Source of the DNA: Diadema setosum
Taxonomy: Eukaryota > Echinodermata > Echinoidea > Diadematoida > Diadematidae
Direction of reading: 5' to 3'
DNA length: 64,000 nucleotides
NCBI RefSeq assembly: GCF_964275005.1
Contig: NC_092696.1
Coordinates: forward strand, 30,403,006 to 30,467,005
A program made the translations under genes and the position numbers. Positions 21,955 to 34,575 of this stretch are shown here, in pieces. The notes under the pieces are model-generated. The model had not been told where the DNA came from. It did not search any database and saw only the letters and a program-made list of their open reading frames with translations. Numbering within the stretch: position 1 is the stretch's first letter; the number at the start of each line of letters is the position of its first letter.

Positions 21955-24900
21955 CCTATAGGAGGAGCGGTTATGTGAGGGAGCGAAGCAAACGGGGGGG
22001 GGGTATAAATCTTTTTGTATTGAAAATTTTGACATTTTACAGTCCAAAAACTGCCGTTTGTAGCTATATTTTCGCTTTGGAAATTAAGGGGGGCACACCG
22101 GGTGCAACTGCTGTCAACCACAGGCAGCAACATCAGGAGAATAGCATAACGAATAAATGCGAGCGAGCGAAGCGAGAGAGCTCGAAAATTTTGATATTTT
22201 ACAGTCCCCCAAACTGTCCTTTGTGGCTGTATTTTTTTTCGCTTGGGAAATAAAGGGGGCGCACCGGGCGAAAACTGCTGGCAATTACTGGCAGCAACAT
22301 CAGGAGAATGGCATAATGATTAAAATAATGCGAGCGAGCGAAGCGAGAGAGCTTCAAAATTTTCACATTTTACAGTCCAAAAACTACTGTTCGTAGTTAT
22401 ATTTTTCGCTTTGGAAATTAAGGGGGACCACACCGGGCGCAACTGCTGTCAATCACTGGCAGCAACATCAGGAGAATGGCATAGCGATTAAATGCGAGCG
22501 AGCGGAGCGAGCGAGGGTGAAAATTCTGACATTTTAGAGTCTAAAAACTGCCGTTTGTAGATATACTTTTTCGCTTTGAAAATTTAGGGGAGCCGCACCG
22601 GGCGCAACTGCTGGCAATCACTAGCAGCAACATCAGGAGAATGGCATAGCGGTTAAATGCGAGCGAGCGGAGCGAGCGAGCTTGAAAATTTTGACATTTT
22701 ACAGTCCAAAGACTGCCGTTTGTGGCTGTATTTTTCGCTTTGGAAATTAAGGGGGGCGCACCGGGCGCAACTGCTGTCAATTACTGGCAGCAATATCAGG
22801 AAAATGGCATAATGATTAAATGCGAGCGAGCTTCAAAATTTTCACATTTTACAGTCCCGAAACTATCGTTCGTAGCTATATTTTTCGCTTTGGAAATTAA
22901 GGGGGGCGCACTGGGCGCAACTGCTGTCAATCACTGGCAGCAACATCAGGAGAATGGCATAATGATTGAATGCGAGCGAGCTTCAAAATTTTCACATTTT
23001 ACAGTCCGCAAACTGCCGTTCGTAGCTATATTTTTCGCTTTGGAAATTGAGGGGGGCGCACCGGCCGAAAACTGCTGTCAGTCACTGGCAGCAACATCAG
23101 GAGAATGGCATAGCGATTAAATGCGAGCTTGAAAAATCTGACATTTTAGAGTCTAAAAACTGCCGTTTGTAGCTATACTTTTTCGCTTTGAACATTAAGG
23201 GGAGCCGCACCGGGCGCAACTGCTGGCAATCACTGGCAGCAACATCAGGAGAATGGCATAGCGGTTAAATGCGAGCGAGCGGAGCGAGCGAGCTTTAAAA
23301 TTTTGACATTTTACAGTCCAAAGACTGCCGTTTGTCGCTGTATTATTTCACTTTGGAAATTAAGGGGAGCGCACCGGGGAAAAACTGCTGGCAATTACTG
23401 GCAGCAACATCAGGAGAACGGCATAATGATTAAATGCGAGCGAGCGAAGCGAGCGAGCTTCAAATTTTTCACATTTTACAGTCCAAAAACTACCGTTCGT
23501 AGTTATATTTTTCGCTTTGGAAATTAAGGGGGACCGCACCGGGCGCAACTGCTGTCAATCACTGGCAGCAACATCAGGAGAATGGCATAGCGATTAAATG
23601 CGAGCGAGCGGAGCGAGTGAGCTTGAAAATTCTGACATTTTAGAGTCTAAAAACTGCCGTTTGTAGCTATACTTTTTCGCTTTGAAAATTAAGGGGAGCC
23701 GCACCCGGCGCAACTGCTGGCAATCACTGGCAGCAACATCAGGAGAATGGCATAGCGGTTAAATGCGAGCGAGCGGAGCGAGCGAGCTTGAAAATTTTGA
23801 CATTTTACAGTCCCAAAACTGCCGTTCGTAGCTATATTTTTCGCTTTGAAAATTGAGGGGGGCGCACCGGCCGAAAACTGCTGTCAGTCACTGGCAGCAA
23901 CATCAGGAGAATGGCATAGCGATTAAATGCGAGCTTGAAAAATCTGACATTTTAGAGTCTAAAAACTGCCGTTTGTAGCTATACTTGTTCGCTTTGAACA
24001 TTAAGGGGAGCCGCACCGGGCGCAACTGCTGGCAATCACTGGCAGCAACATCAGGAGAATGGCATAGCGGTTAAATGCGAGCGAGCGGAGCGAGCGAGCT
24101 TTAAAATTTTGACATTTTACAGTCCAAAGACTGCCGTTTGTCGCTGTATTATTTCACTTTGGAAATTAAGGGGAGCGCACCGGGGAAAAACTGCTGGCAA
24201 TTACTGGCAGCAACATCAGGAGAATGGCATAATGATTAAATGCGAGCGAGCGAAGCGAGCGAGCTTCAAATTTTTCACATTTTACAGTCCAAAAACTACC
24301 GTTCGTAGTTATATTTTTTGCTTTGGAAATTAAGGGGGACCGCACCGGGCGCAACTGCTGTCAATCACTGGCAGCAACATCAGGAGAATGGCATAGCGAT
24401 TAAATGCGAGCGAGCGGAGCGAGTGAGCTTGAAAATTCTGACATTTTAGAGTCTAAAAACTGCCGTTTGTAGCTATACTTTTTCGCTTTGAAAATTAAGG
24501 GGAGCCGCACCCGGCGCAACTGCTGGCAATCACTGGCAGCAACATCAGGAGAATGGCATAGCGGTTAAATGCGAGCGAGCGGAGCGAGCGAGCTTGAAAA
24601 TTTTGACATTTTACAGTCCCAAAACTGCCGTTCGTAGCTATATTTTTCGGTTTGGAAATTGAGGGGGGCGCACCGGCCGAAAACTGCTGTCAGTCACTGG
24701 CAGCAACATCAGGAGAATGGCATAGCGATTAAATGCGAGCTTGAAAAATCTGACATTTTAGAGTCTAAAAACTGCCGTTTGTAGCTATACTTTTTCGCTT
24801 TGAACATTAAGGGGAGCCGCACCGGGCGCAACTGCTGGCAATCACTGGCAGCAACATCAGGAGAATGGCATAGCGGTTAAAAAATGCGAGCGAGCGGAGC

Positions 24901-25950
24901 GAGCGAGCTTTAAAATTTTGACATTTTACAGTCCAAAGACTGCCGTTTGTCGCTGTATTATTTCACTTTGGAAATAAAGGGGAGCGCACCGGGGAAAAAC
25001 TGCTGGCAATTATTGGCAGCAACATCAGGAGAATGGCATAATGATTAAATGCGAGCGAGCGAAGCGAGCGAGCTTTAAATTTTTCACATTTTACAGTCCA
25101 AAAACTACCGTTCGTAGTTATATTTTTCGCTTTGGAAATTAAGGGGGACCGCACCGGGCGCAACTGCTGTCAATCACTGGCAGCAACATCAGGAGAATGG
25201 CATAGCGATTAAATGCGAGCGAGCGGAGCGAGTGAGCTTGAAAATTCTGACATTTTAGAGTCTAAAAACTGCCGTTTGTAGCTATACTTTTTCGCTTTGA
25301 AAATTAAGGGGAGCCGCACCCGGCGCAACTGCTGGCAATCACTGGCAGCAACATCAGGAGAATGGCATAGCGGTTAAATGCGAGCGAGCGGAGCGAGCGA
25401 GCTTGAAAATTTAGACATTGTACAGTCCAAAGACTGCCGTTTGTGGCTGTATTATTTCACTTTGGAAATAAAGGGGAGCGCACCGGGGGAAAACTGCTGG
25501 CAATTACTGGCAGCAACATCAGGAGAATTGCATAATGATTAAATGCGAGGGAGCGAAGCGAGCGAGCTTCAAAATTTTCACATTTTACAGTCCCAAAACT
25601 ACCGTTCGTAGCTATATTTTTCGCTTTGGAAATTAAGGGGGGTGCACCGGGCGCAACTGCTGTCAATCACTGGCAGCAACATCAGGAGAATGGCATAATG
25701 ATTGAATGCGAGCGAGCTTCAAAATTTTCACATTTTACAGTCCCAAAACTGCCGTTCGTAGCTATATTTTTCGCTTTGGAAATTGAGGGGGGCGCACCGG
25801 CCGAAAACTGCTGTCAGTCACTGGCAGTAACATCAGGAGAATGGCATTATGCGAGCGAACGGAGCGAGCGAGCTTTAAAATTTTGATATTTTACACTCCA
25901 AAAACTGCCGTTTGTAGCTATATTTTTCGCTTTTGTTTGTCCCACTTTTA
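21955..25950. repeat. Large satellite array with 806-bp higher-order repeat
   Basis: About 24 tandem monomers of 147-171 bp. Each has a GCGAGCGAGCGGAGCGAGCG box (sometimes shortened to GCGAGC), a TTTTGACATTTTACAGTCC element, a CTGCCGTTTGTAGCTATA element, a TTCGCTTTGGAAATTAAGG segment with a G run, and GGCAGCAACATCAGGAGAA. Between 23121 and about 25380 the array repeats with an exact 806-bp period made of five distinct monomers (starts at 23121, 23927 and 24733), while neighbouring monomers differ much more. Confidence 0.92.
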
Positions 25951-26417
25951 TGGGAGAACCATCCCCCCCCCCCCATCAACGCCTCTGCATATGAGGGTGC
26001 TTTTGTTAAGTGAAAGATCTGCTGCACATTTTTTGATGAATTAGGGATATATCGTCAATGTCAAAAGTGTACAAAGTTTATCGAAAGGGATCCTGTATAG
26101 CGGAGCTTTTGCATGCTTATGATTGCAATACAACGATCTGGTGCATAGTTCTGGGGATATTTGGACAATTTTCCATTAAGAAAGTTCGAGATTTGTCCTA
26201 ATCTCGGGAATTGCTTGAGGGATAAATGATTTGTCTGCCTAAACACTTCCAAAGGGGCGGGGCAAATGCTCTTTCCCCCCCCCCCCCCCCGCAGATAGAT
26301 TTGACGCTCCTGATCTTCCCTGGGAATGCCCATAGATGTATTCTGACTGAGTCACTGTCGTTTCTCAGGAATGATTCAGGAAATGGAGGGGGTTCAATTA
26401 TGACGATATAGTTTTTG

Positions 26418-26456
26418 TTATTGTTTGTTTGTTTGTTTGTTTGTTTGTTTGTTTTC
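26418..26456. repeat. (GTTT)n microsatellite
   Basis: Nine or so GTTT units. Confidence 0.9.
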
Positions 26457-26499
26457 GTACATATTTTGCAGATGGTCCCCAGTTACTCGCGTCTAGAGC

Positions 26500-26856
26500 A
26501 TGTTTACATGTAGGCCTATACTATTTGACGTTGTCAACGTCTGAGCCATACCTTACAGTGACTGTATGTCGATGTTACTTTCTTCGCGAGCGAGCGAAGC
26601 GAGCGAGCGCTTGAGAAAATTATGTATACATTTTCCTACAAGATAGAATACTGTTCAGCTATATGTTACCTGTCTGAAGGCCGGCGTACAAACGTCATGC
26701 AATAATTATGTCAAAATTGTTACAATCACATTTCTGCTTCCTCCATTTTTTCCCTCAAAATTCAGGGGGGGATGATTGTACAGGCCATCCCCCCCTCCTC
26801 CATTTCAGGGGGGGATATATCCCCCCCCATCCCCCCCGGGATTTACGCCCATGTTA
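26500..26856 (+). repeat. Dispersed repeat block Q, copy 2
   Basis: Homologous to 1605-2010. It contains a satellite-type GCGAGCGAGCGA box at 26586-26610 that copy 1 lacks. Confidence 0.7.
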
Positions 26857-27165
26857 CATGCATTTATAACGTGGATTATTGCAACCAGCGCCTCTGGATT
26901 TACGTCGGAGGAATCATTCATCGGTGCATCGAACATCGTATCTGGACCCTACCAGGGAACTGTAGGGACTTTCTTGTTCTTTAAGATTTGGATGCATGTA
27001 AGTGATTCCATGACCGATTTGCAATTGTTTCTATTGATCACTATTGTACTGAAGTGAAAACCGATTACGAGTCTGTACCCACAATATCACTGCTAATAAA
27101 CCACCTGAACATTAGTTGATTGTTTCTCTTGTGCGATCATTCTCAGAGTGATTGTGATCGTAACA
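26857..27165 (+). mobile_element. LTR fragment, 3' part
   Basis: Colinear with 52685-53226 from ATAACGTGGATTATTGCAAC to the terminal CGTAACA, without the MITE found in the 52.8-kb copy. It has AATAAA at about 27095. What follows does not look like an internal retroelement region. Broken fossil. Confidence 0.8.
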
Positions 27166-27279
27166 GGTACTAATTTGTGAAGGGGTCTGGGACAGTCCAT
27201 TTTATTTACAGGTGTGAGCCCATTATAGTCGCCAACCTTCGGAATGTCTATTGTAGTCTCCTCATCCAGCGGTTCCAAC

Positions 27280-27292
27280 ACACACACACACA
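27280..27292. repeat. (CA)n microsatellite
   Basis: Short CA run; nothing else of note in 27166-27600. Confidence 0.7.
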
Positions 27293-27599
27293 AAGAAAAT
27301 TCATTAAAAAAAGAAAATGCATAACTTTTGCATCGATTGCCAGATTTTCCTCAAACTTGCATTGATGTGTTCAACTAATATTGCTGTTTTCACTAAATCC
27401 ACATTTCTCTTTGAGTTTTTGGCTTCCTTTAAACGGAATGGTGCCCCTGGGAATGATTGCTTTAATTGACTTAAATCAAGAAAATTGAGAGAGACAATAC
27501 CTACACAAGGATTGTTTTACTACATCATTACAGAAAAGGAAATCTACATCCATATCAGCAATTTGCACATTATTAAGGGCGATTCAAAGGATTCAACGA

Positions 27600-27915
27600 T
27601 TTTAAAGGTGTGTGTGTGTGTTGGGGGGGGGGGGGGGCTGTCAAGATCGTCTTCCAAGCTAGAAGAAAACCGAAAGAAAAGAGAAACAACATCAAAAAAA
27701 GTCTTCATATTTTTGAGATGTGATTTTCCGTTGAAAGTCGGCAGACAAGCAAAACCCAAACTAAAACAAGAACAAAGTCCTCATGTTTTTACTGCTACAG
27801 TGTACTCCCCTACAACCTAATTAATGTGCAAATATGAGGGAAGCAAACATTCGATCCATGTAAGGTTTTTGCGTGTGTGTGTGTGGGGGGGGGGGGTGTC
27901 AGCCTTCCACCAAGC
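27600..27915 (-). repeat. Repeat block P, inverted partial copy
   Basis: On the minus strand it reads AGCTTGGTGGAAGG, CA run, GGATCGAATG, ATGAGGACTTTGTTC..., GTCTGCCGACTTTC and GGAAAATCACAT, the same order as 975-1155. Confidence 0.65.
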
Positions 27916-27974
27916 TCCTCTCCTAACCGGTTGAGCCGGTCCGGTCATGGCCTTGTAATCGTGATTGTAGTAAT

Positions 27975-28315
27975 AGTAAACAATTAACAGTTAAAAGAAC
28001 AATCTCGACTCTCGGAGAAAAAGCCTTTGCTTCTGCAGCCCCATCTCTCTGGAACGCTCTTCCACTGAGGATCCGATCAGCAGAGACCATTGAAACATTT
28101 AAAAAGCTTTTGAAATCGCATCTTGTTTCGATTGAATTTTCAACGAATTGTTCATTGGTGTGTATATCTCTACCTATCTCTTTCTTCTTTTTCAACCTTC
28201 TTATGTACAATTATGACTACGATGTATGTTCTTCTTTTCATAATTACGTCCCTCTGCCCCTCAGAATAGGATACTAGATCGAAGGCGCATTACAAATGCT
28301 GTACTTATTATTGTA
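27975..28315 (+). pseudogene. CR1/L2-type LINE 3' fragment
   Basis: In one frame it reads GEKAFASAAPSLWNALPLRI then a FKKLLKSHL motif, the C-terminal end of CR1/L2 reverse transcriptases. It is followed by a 3' UTR with GATCGAAGGCGCATTACAAA and a short TTATTATTG tail. The 5' remainder is absent. Confidence 0.8.
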
Positions 28316-28413
28316 TATGCGATATGGTGATTATCGTTGATCACCCCCCCACACACACACACACTCATTGGTACCTTTCACCATTGACATCAAAATACCT
28401 GAGGCCGCATCCG

Positions 28414-28617
28414 AGCAATTACCCCCAGAGGGCAATTACCCACCCCCCCCCCCACACACACACACCAAATACTGGTTAGTGGTAAGGTTAGAGTAAAGAT
28501 TAGGGTTAGGGTCGAAAGAAATCTGTGGTTAGGGTTATGTTTAGGGTTAGGATTAGGTTCAGGATTAAGATTAGGGACTGGGGAAGGGTCCGGGGAAATT
28601 GCCCAGGGGGTAATTGC
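28414..28617. mobile_element. 204-bp MITE-like element holding telomere-like repeats
   Basis: Inverted ends GCAATTACCCCCAG and the mirrored CCAGGGGGTAATTGC flank a C run, a CA run and about 100 bp of degenerate GGTTAG / TTAGGG repeats (28475-28585). No coding content; the Pro/Asn-rich open frame opposite is an artefact. Confidence 0.7.
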
Positions 28618-28792
28618 CATAGACCCTTCCTGATTGAATAACTTCAGAATAGTGATCAGTAAGATATACGAGGATTTGAGCGTCGAGGATAATTGCTTTT
28701 GAATTAAAAACTGGAAATTCCAAATATTATGTACCAACTATAATTTTATGATAAGTTAATGATAAGCTATGATAAGGGGATGACATGCTCAC

Positions 28793-29100
28793 CTCAATTT
28801 AATTCAATCATAGTTTATTTCCAATCAACGAAAATCAAAACATAATACAAAGTATACGTGTCATGAAATGATATTGTTAAAACATTTGCATCCATAAGAT
28901 CCATGTAATATACAAGATAAGTTACATAACAACAACAATAATTAGGAGAAACAAGGCATATATACTTCGAGGGCATGCGGAAAATAAATTCGATTATGGA
29001 AAATTGTGATCTCCTAAAAAGCAAAGCTTGTGGGACGTGGATCGCTGGATAACTAATAAGTAAACAATGTATCATTCGAAACTATTGTATCTAATATAGA
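28793..29100 (-). mobile_element. LINE 3'-end-like fragment
   Basis: TTTAATTCAATCATAGTTTATTT...ATACAAAGTATACGTG resembles the 3' end of the LINE at 16629-16700 (same orientation), suggesting a truncated relative. No coding part remains. Confidence 0.45.
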
Positions 29101-30395
29101 TTACTTAAATCATCTGTAGAAATATACATATAGTTATTTCAAGATACGCAGGTCGGGAAAAAATATATGTAATAAAGTATCAATGCTAAAATGCCCGGAC
29201 ACTGTTCATTAAACCGCGTGTACCGGGAAAATATGACAAGGACAACACACTCGTACACACATTCAATTATCCACAAACATATAAGACGCGAGACAGTACC
29301 GGGAAGAGAGAAGACGGTAACAATACAAGTCTACGAAGAACAAAGGGCAAGAAAGGAAGAGGAGAGAAGAAAGAAGAGAGAAGACAGGTCTGCAAACAGA
29401 ACTCGCCACTTTGCCGTTTGCATATTCATATTAACTGTTCTAGAACACTATTTCCCCCAAAAAGTCATGAAAAAAGCCGAACTTCAAAATGTCTTAACTT
29501 TCCCTATTGTTCATCCAATTTCGATCAAAATTAACAAATCTTATCAGACTAACTTATTTTTGGACTGGATTTCCCCTTAAACAAGGTATTTAGGGAAACA
29601 ATTAATCTAGCGTCAAGTCATGTCGATCATTGTAGCAGCACTATACATAGTAGGGCCTACGTGTTATTTCTTGTTCACATGTAAATATGATTTGATTTTG
29701 TCCTCGAAGGTTCGTTAGTGTCATGACGGCATGCACACCACTCTGCAGCAGTGTAAACAGGGTGAAAGTGTGATTGTGCTTAAGGGGGCCTGAGGAGACA
29801 TTAAATAGCCATGACATTATGTCACATCATATCAACCAAAGTTGCGGTGCCCAATCTCCTGACAAAAAAGAAACATACAAACACCAAAACAAACAAGCAA
29901 AAAAAAAGTTTCCAGACTTTTTGCTACAAAATTTGGTGCCCAATTCATGGTTTCCAATTGGTTTTTAGAATCGGTTCCCATTCAGCTGATTGTGTTGCCA
30001 AATCGGCTGACGAGCAAGGTTCTCACTTATGGCGCCTAATCCGTTTCTAGATTTGTGGTTCCCAATCACCTGACAAGCAAGCCAAAAAAAAAAAAAAAAA
30101 AAAAAATGTCGTCACTTGCAGCCTGAGAAGCCAAAAAAGGTGGTCAGATTCTGTGCTCCCAATTGTACTGCTCAATCAGCTTTCAAGCAAAACTGAAGAC
30201 ATGTCTTCACAACTTTTTGCTGTTCATTTCATCAGCAATTATTATAGCTGCCAAATAAACAAACAAAAAAAGATACCGCAGTACATAATATGCAGAGTTA
30301 TTTCCATTTTGTAAGCAATTATGCCTAGCATAATGTTAGATGCTGAAGCGTCAAAATTAGCATAATTATGCCAGTTCTACTAATGTAGCTCTGCA
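29101..30395. other. No gene; degenerate repeat
   Basis: 29830-30190 has about four loose repeats of a TGCCCAATC..CTGACAAGCAA word about 100 bp apart with a poly-A tract at 30086. The rest is unremarkable. Confidence 0.4.
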
Positions 30396-30437
30396 GGTGC
30401 TGATCTTCAACTATATGAAGGATGCCCCTGTACAGAA

Positions 30438-30510
30438 GAAGAAGAAGAAGAAGAAGAAGAAGAAGAAGAAGAAGAAGATGATGAAGAAGATGATGATGAT
30501 GATTATTATC
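30438..30510. repeat. (GAA)n / (GAT)n microsatellite
   Basis: Thirteen or so GAA units grading into GATGAT. Confidence 0.92.
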
Positions 30511-31112
30511 ATCGGAATTCGGAACTTGGGTATTTGTTCAAAGTTCACCGTGTCACTGCCGGCAACCATGGATGGCCTGGTGGTACTGTCGCTGTTTGAT
30601 AAGAAATCCTTTTTTCCCTTTATTTCCTTTATGAACTTTTTTAAAACTCTTTCAACATGATCTCAGAGAGAGAAAAGAGACAGTGATTAAAGGGTCTACT
30701 GAAGTGTTTGTTGTCATTGGAGATTTTTCAAACTGCTCGCGCTTGTTGGGACCATGTCACCGATTCCTGAAAGCATGGATACAACCAGCACTACCGACTG
30801 CCGTGGAAAGATTGTGCAGGGTTTTGGCATGACAGAAAGAGAAATTAAACCTCCGAATGACAGGTATAAACTCTAGATAGTCCCGAAGATCAAATTCTTC
30901 GCAGGTATATTTGATAATCACAGGCCTACGAAATGCCGGAAGATATTACGTTTCTGATATATTAAAAAGAAAAAAGACAGAATAAACACGCATGCATTGC
31001 ATTTGAAGAACACAAACACCAAAATGGTCGCAGAAAGAATGATGGGAATAGAATACACACTTTTCAAAACATCTTTCTTCTTGAGGGACAGGTCTGTGGA
31101 TATGTCGCATGT

Positions 31113-31123
31113 GTGTGTTTGTT

Positions 31124-31160
<37 letters not shown>

Positions 31161-31180
31161 AGTGTGTGTGTTTGTGTAAG
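31113..31180. repeat. (GT)n microsatellite
   Basis: GT dinucleotide run. Confidence 0.9.
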
Positions 31181-31289
31181 AGTTGACTTGTTTGTCATTT
31201 ATACTATTAAAAAGTAATCAGTTGAACGTCAATATGTATTGATATTGATATGCATACTGCTATCTCAATGACATCCAGCTGTCTTTGTT

Positions 31290-31291
31290 AA

Positions 31292-31340
<49 letters not shown>

Positions 31341-31342
31341 CC

Positions 31343-31388
<46 letters not shown>
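31290..31388. repeat. (TA)n followed by (TG)n microsatellite
   Basis: About 24 TA units, a 7-bp spacer, then about 21 TG units. Confidence 0.92.
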
Positions 31389-31390
<2 letters not shown>

Positions 31391-31645
31391 ACTGGCGGTT
31401 TGTCTCTCATTAGGTATGCATTGTAGCCCAGTGTATAGTTTTGTATGAGCTAAGATTCCGTGATTATTTTTTCTCCTCCATGATCGCTCTATGACTTTTT
31501 ATAATCAGTATCTCTCGAAATCTTTCCCACTGTCTAACATTTTTTATTCACCGTCATGCTTCGATGTGATAAACTCCCAAGTTTCCAAACTACATGTGTA
31601 ATGTCGCAGGAATGATTTCAATCTGTGTTTTCTTTAAATTCAGGA

Positions 31646-32072
31646 AGAACGAATACATTAGCAGCTGTTTTCATCGAAGTCCTGTATGAAGTTTGGGCAG
31701 CCAGAGACTGCAGCCAAAAGATAGTGATCGAGAAGGATAGAGCCAAACGATTGGGAAAGCTCGATCAAAGAGTGGAAAGGGCTGCTGCAAAATGACAAAA
31801 GGGCTGCGAGATTATGACTGAAAAGGCCGCAGCCAAACTCACCAAAGGGCCGCGGGAAGAGCGCAATGGGGTATAGAATGTAATGCCAACCAAATGCCTA
31901 TAGAATTCGGCATATACAAAATAGGTGGTACAGGTACAATAGATTTCAGACACCCCGACCTGTCCATAGTCAGATCTCCGATCCCATTATTATGTCCGGA
32001 AAGATTGACACTTCCGTGATGGGCACCGTGAATCGATCATTAGCCATTGTCTTTTTCAAAACAAACCTTTTT
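31646..32072 (+). repeat. Dispersed repeat R, copy 1
   Basis: Reverse-complement counterpart of 44397-44832: shares TAGCAGCTGTTT, CATCGAAGTCCT, TGGGCAG.CAGAGACT, AAAGATAGTGAT, AACGATTGGGAAAGCTCGAT, CTATAGAATTCG, ACACCCCGACCTGTCCATAG and TGAATCGATCAT. It lies 150 bp upstream of the BEN-domain gene. No family recognised. Confidence 0.75.
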
Positions 32073-33814
32073 TTGTGATAGCAACGGAGGCTGAAACACT
32101 GCGTGATTGATCAGCTCCGTGGTGCATTTCCAGCAACATGCAGATTAGTTCACAACCTCTATTTAGAAGTATTAAAGCTCAATAAATACCCCCAAAAGTT
32201 TCTTCTCCTCTGTAGTTTAACATACCATCATGGATAGCAACACTTCAAGCGACAGGGGTAGTTTTCACCTGCATCTCGGCGAATCTGAAGCATCTTCGCA
32301 TGATGAGCAGTCGGGACTCGTTGAAGGTCGGGAACGGCATGACTCTGGATTCTGAGCAGAAGAAGACCTTTCCAGTGATGCTGACAGTTTTACAGAAGAT
32401 CGAATCCGAAATCAAGTTGAAGACGAAGAAGATAGCCATCGAGCGACGGTGTCTTCCCTGGCTGCTGAAATCAAAGCACTCCGTCAACAAGTGGACTCAC
32501 AGCAACTACTCCTCAAAGAACTTCACGCTGTAGTCATCGCAAAGTCCCGAACGGCGAAGAGAAACGTCGTAGAAGAATTGCAGGGCAGCAACACGAGCGT
32601 GAGAATCGGTGATGATGAGCTCGGCATTGTGGTCAACAGAAAGAGATTCCTGCATGTGCTTGCAAGAGCAAAGTGCGGTCAATCTCTTCTGTTGAAGACA
32701 ATGAGCTTGGTCTACGAAGGCGATGAGTTGGCCGGTTTCACCTTCAACGGTGATAGCACTGTTCGGCCGTAATCTGGCAGAACTGCGTATCTCCTTTAAC
32801 ACATTACGCCAGAAATCGGGTTTAAAGATTCAATGTTACAGCTTTCTAAACTGAGATACAGTGAGTTGCATTTTTCCTCTTTTCTCGGTCATAATTGGTC
32901 TAAAGAATTTATTTCCAGCAAAAAAATGACAATTTGACCTTTCTAAGTAGTAAAAATTACCAATTTAAAAAACTTACGCAGTTCTGCCAGATTAATCGTC
33001 GCCAAATTTTTGCGATCGTAATCTGGCAGAACTGCGTATCTCTGGTCACGTGCCCGGGTTGATCAGCCAGAACTGCGAAAGTTTTCGGCCATGCGGGGGT
33101 TTTTTCAGGCAGAACTGCGTATCTCTAGGAGTTACGCAGTTCTGCCTGATAAGCACGTGTTTCATCAGGCAGAACTACGTATCTTTTTTCGTGGTCAACC
33201 ACGTGCTTATCAGCCAGAACTACGTACTTAGTATCTCGGTCTATTTTCTGCGGGTTGTCTATCGTATTTTACCATCCATCCCCTCACTATTCAGCGGATG
33301 CAGTGTCAAAACAATGAATATTTTAGATCGAGTACAATTTTGTTGAAATATTTGTATTGTATAAAGTCATTATTATTGATTCACATTCAATTTCATTTTA
33401 TCCATTCATTTGTATGTGGAAAATAACTTGCTTTCCCCAAATGTTGTCAGTCTGTGTTCATGTTTCAGTATTATTTAGCGGCACAAGAAGTACTGCTACA
33501 TCAAAAGCCTGGCTGCTGCTTGGGTTATTGTCGATCTCATGAAGCATTGCATTTGGATTAAGAATATTATTAGACTAGGTTCTAGATGTTAAGCTATATT
33601 GTTCATGAAGACAACAGGTACTACACTGTAGACCGTCTAGACCATAGTCTATTCAGGCCTATAAACGATACACTAGACATCTAGAGACTAGTAGAGCGGT
33701 ACGAATGAATCTGCATACGATAGGCCTACTGATCTCATTATCCTAGTATTCCTACTCTATGCCCAAAGTAAGAGTAAGCCTAGACCCTTTTGGCGGAAGG
33801 CCTAAACTCTATTT

Positions 33815-34575
33815 GTGACCCGCTACAACAAAAAGGTCCTAAAGTCGCGCACTGTCGAAGCCGTGAAAATCGAGTTTGAAGTCAGAGCATTGAAATTGGT
33901 CAAAACTTACGATTTTCTGATTTTGATATATTATTGGAGTCTAACATGTCTTCTATCATCTGTCAAAATTTTGAAGCAAAATGATCAAAGGAAAGATTAA
34001 AAAATAGCGTTTTTCTGAGCCATGTTTTTTGGCGTTTCAACGAAGCAGAAACTGGTTCGAAAATTTGGATTGAGCGCCACAGATAGGTTCCGCCCCTAAC
34101 AACGACCAGAGTGATCTCATTGGTCAGTTTGCTGCTTGCTGCTAACCGAAGCGTGAAGCTCGCACACTGCCCAGTCGACTGGTGCACGTGCGGGCGGGGT
34201 GCGCTATGCTCAGCCGCTTCTCACATCCTGGTCACTGATTGGTTGATGAGGAGACCGCCGATGCTGATGTGCTTGAATGAACTCTTCGGGGGTTGCTAGG
34301 GCTTACCTTCTATTGTCCAGAGGTGAAAACTAACTTGCGTGTCCCTTGATCGTGATTGCGTCGAAAGGAAGACTTTTAGGGCGCTTTTCTCGAAACAGTG
34401 CTTTTCCAGACGTCTCGACATGCTCTCTTTTAAACATCGATATCTCCGCAGCCGATTGTTTTTATAAAATGTGTTATATATCAATTTAAAGCAGAAAGAT
34501 TAGGGGATTATATCATGCAATTTTCAAATAATCGACCTCGCCCGACTTTAGGATCATTTTGTTGTAGCGGGTCAC
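33815..34575. mobile_element. 761-bp MITE nested in the 3.5-kb element
   Basis: Ends GTGACCCGCTACAACAAAA and TTTTGTTGTAGCGGGTCAC are exact inverted copies, continued by a diverged GG(T)CCTAAAGTCG arm. The element is flanked by ATTT on both sides (33811-33814 and 34576-34579). The central 250 bp is GC-richer. Confidence 0.85.

Noticed and set aside
23121-25540. CRISPR array
   Set aside because: Units are near-identical throughout with no unique spacers, and the sequence is clearly animal.
22722-25886. Many 60-130-codon frames in the satellite
   Set aside because: They recur with the monomer period, on both strands, and have no independent start or splice context.
28475-28585. True telomere or chromosome end
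   Set aside because: Units are degenerate, only about 100 bp long, and enclosed between inverted element ends.
32353-32355. Selenocysteine codon in the BEN gene
   Set aside because: BEN proteins are not known selenoproteins, no SECIS-like structure was recognised, and the gene is disrupted anyway; an ordinary stop mutation is simpler.
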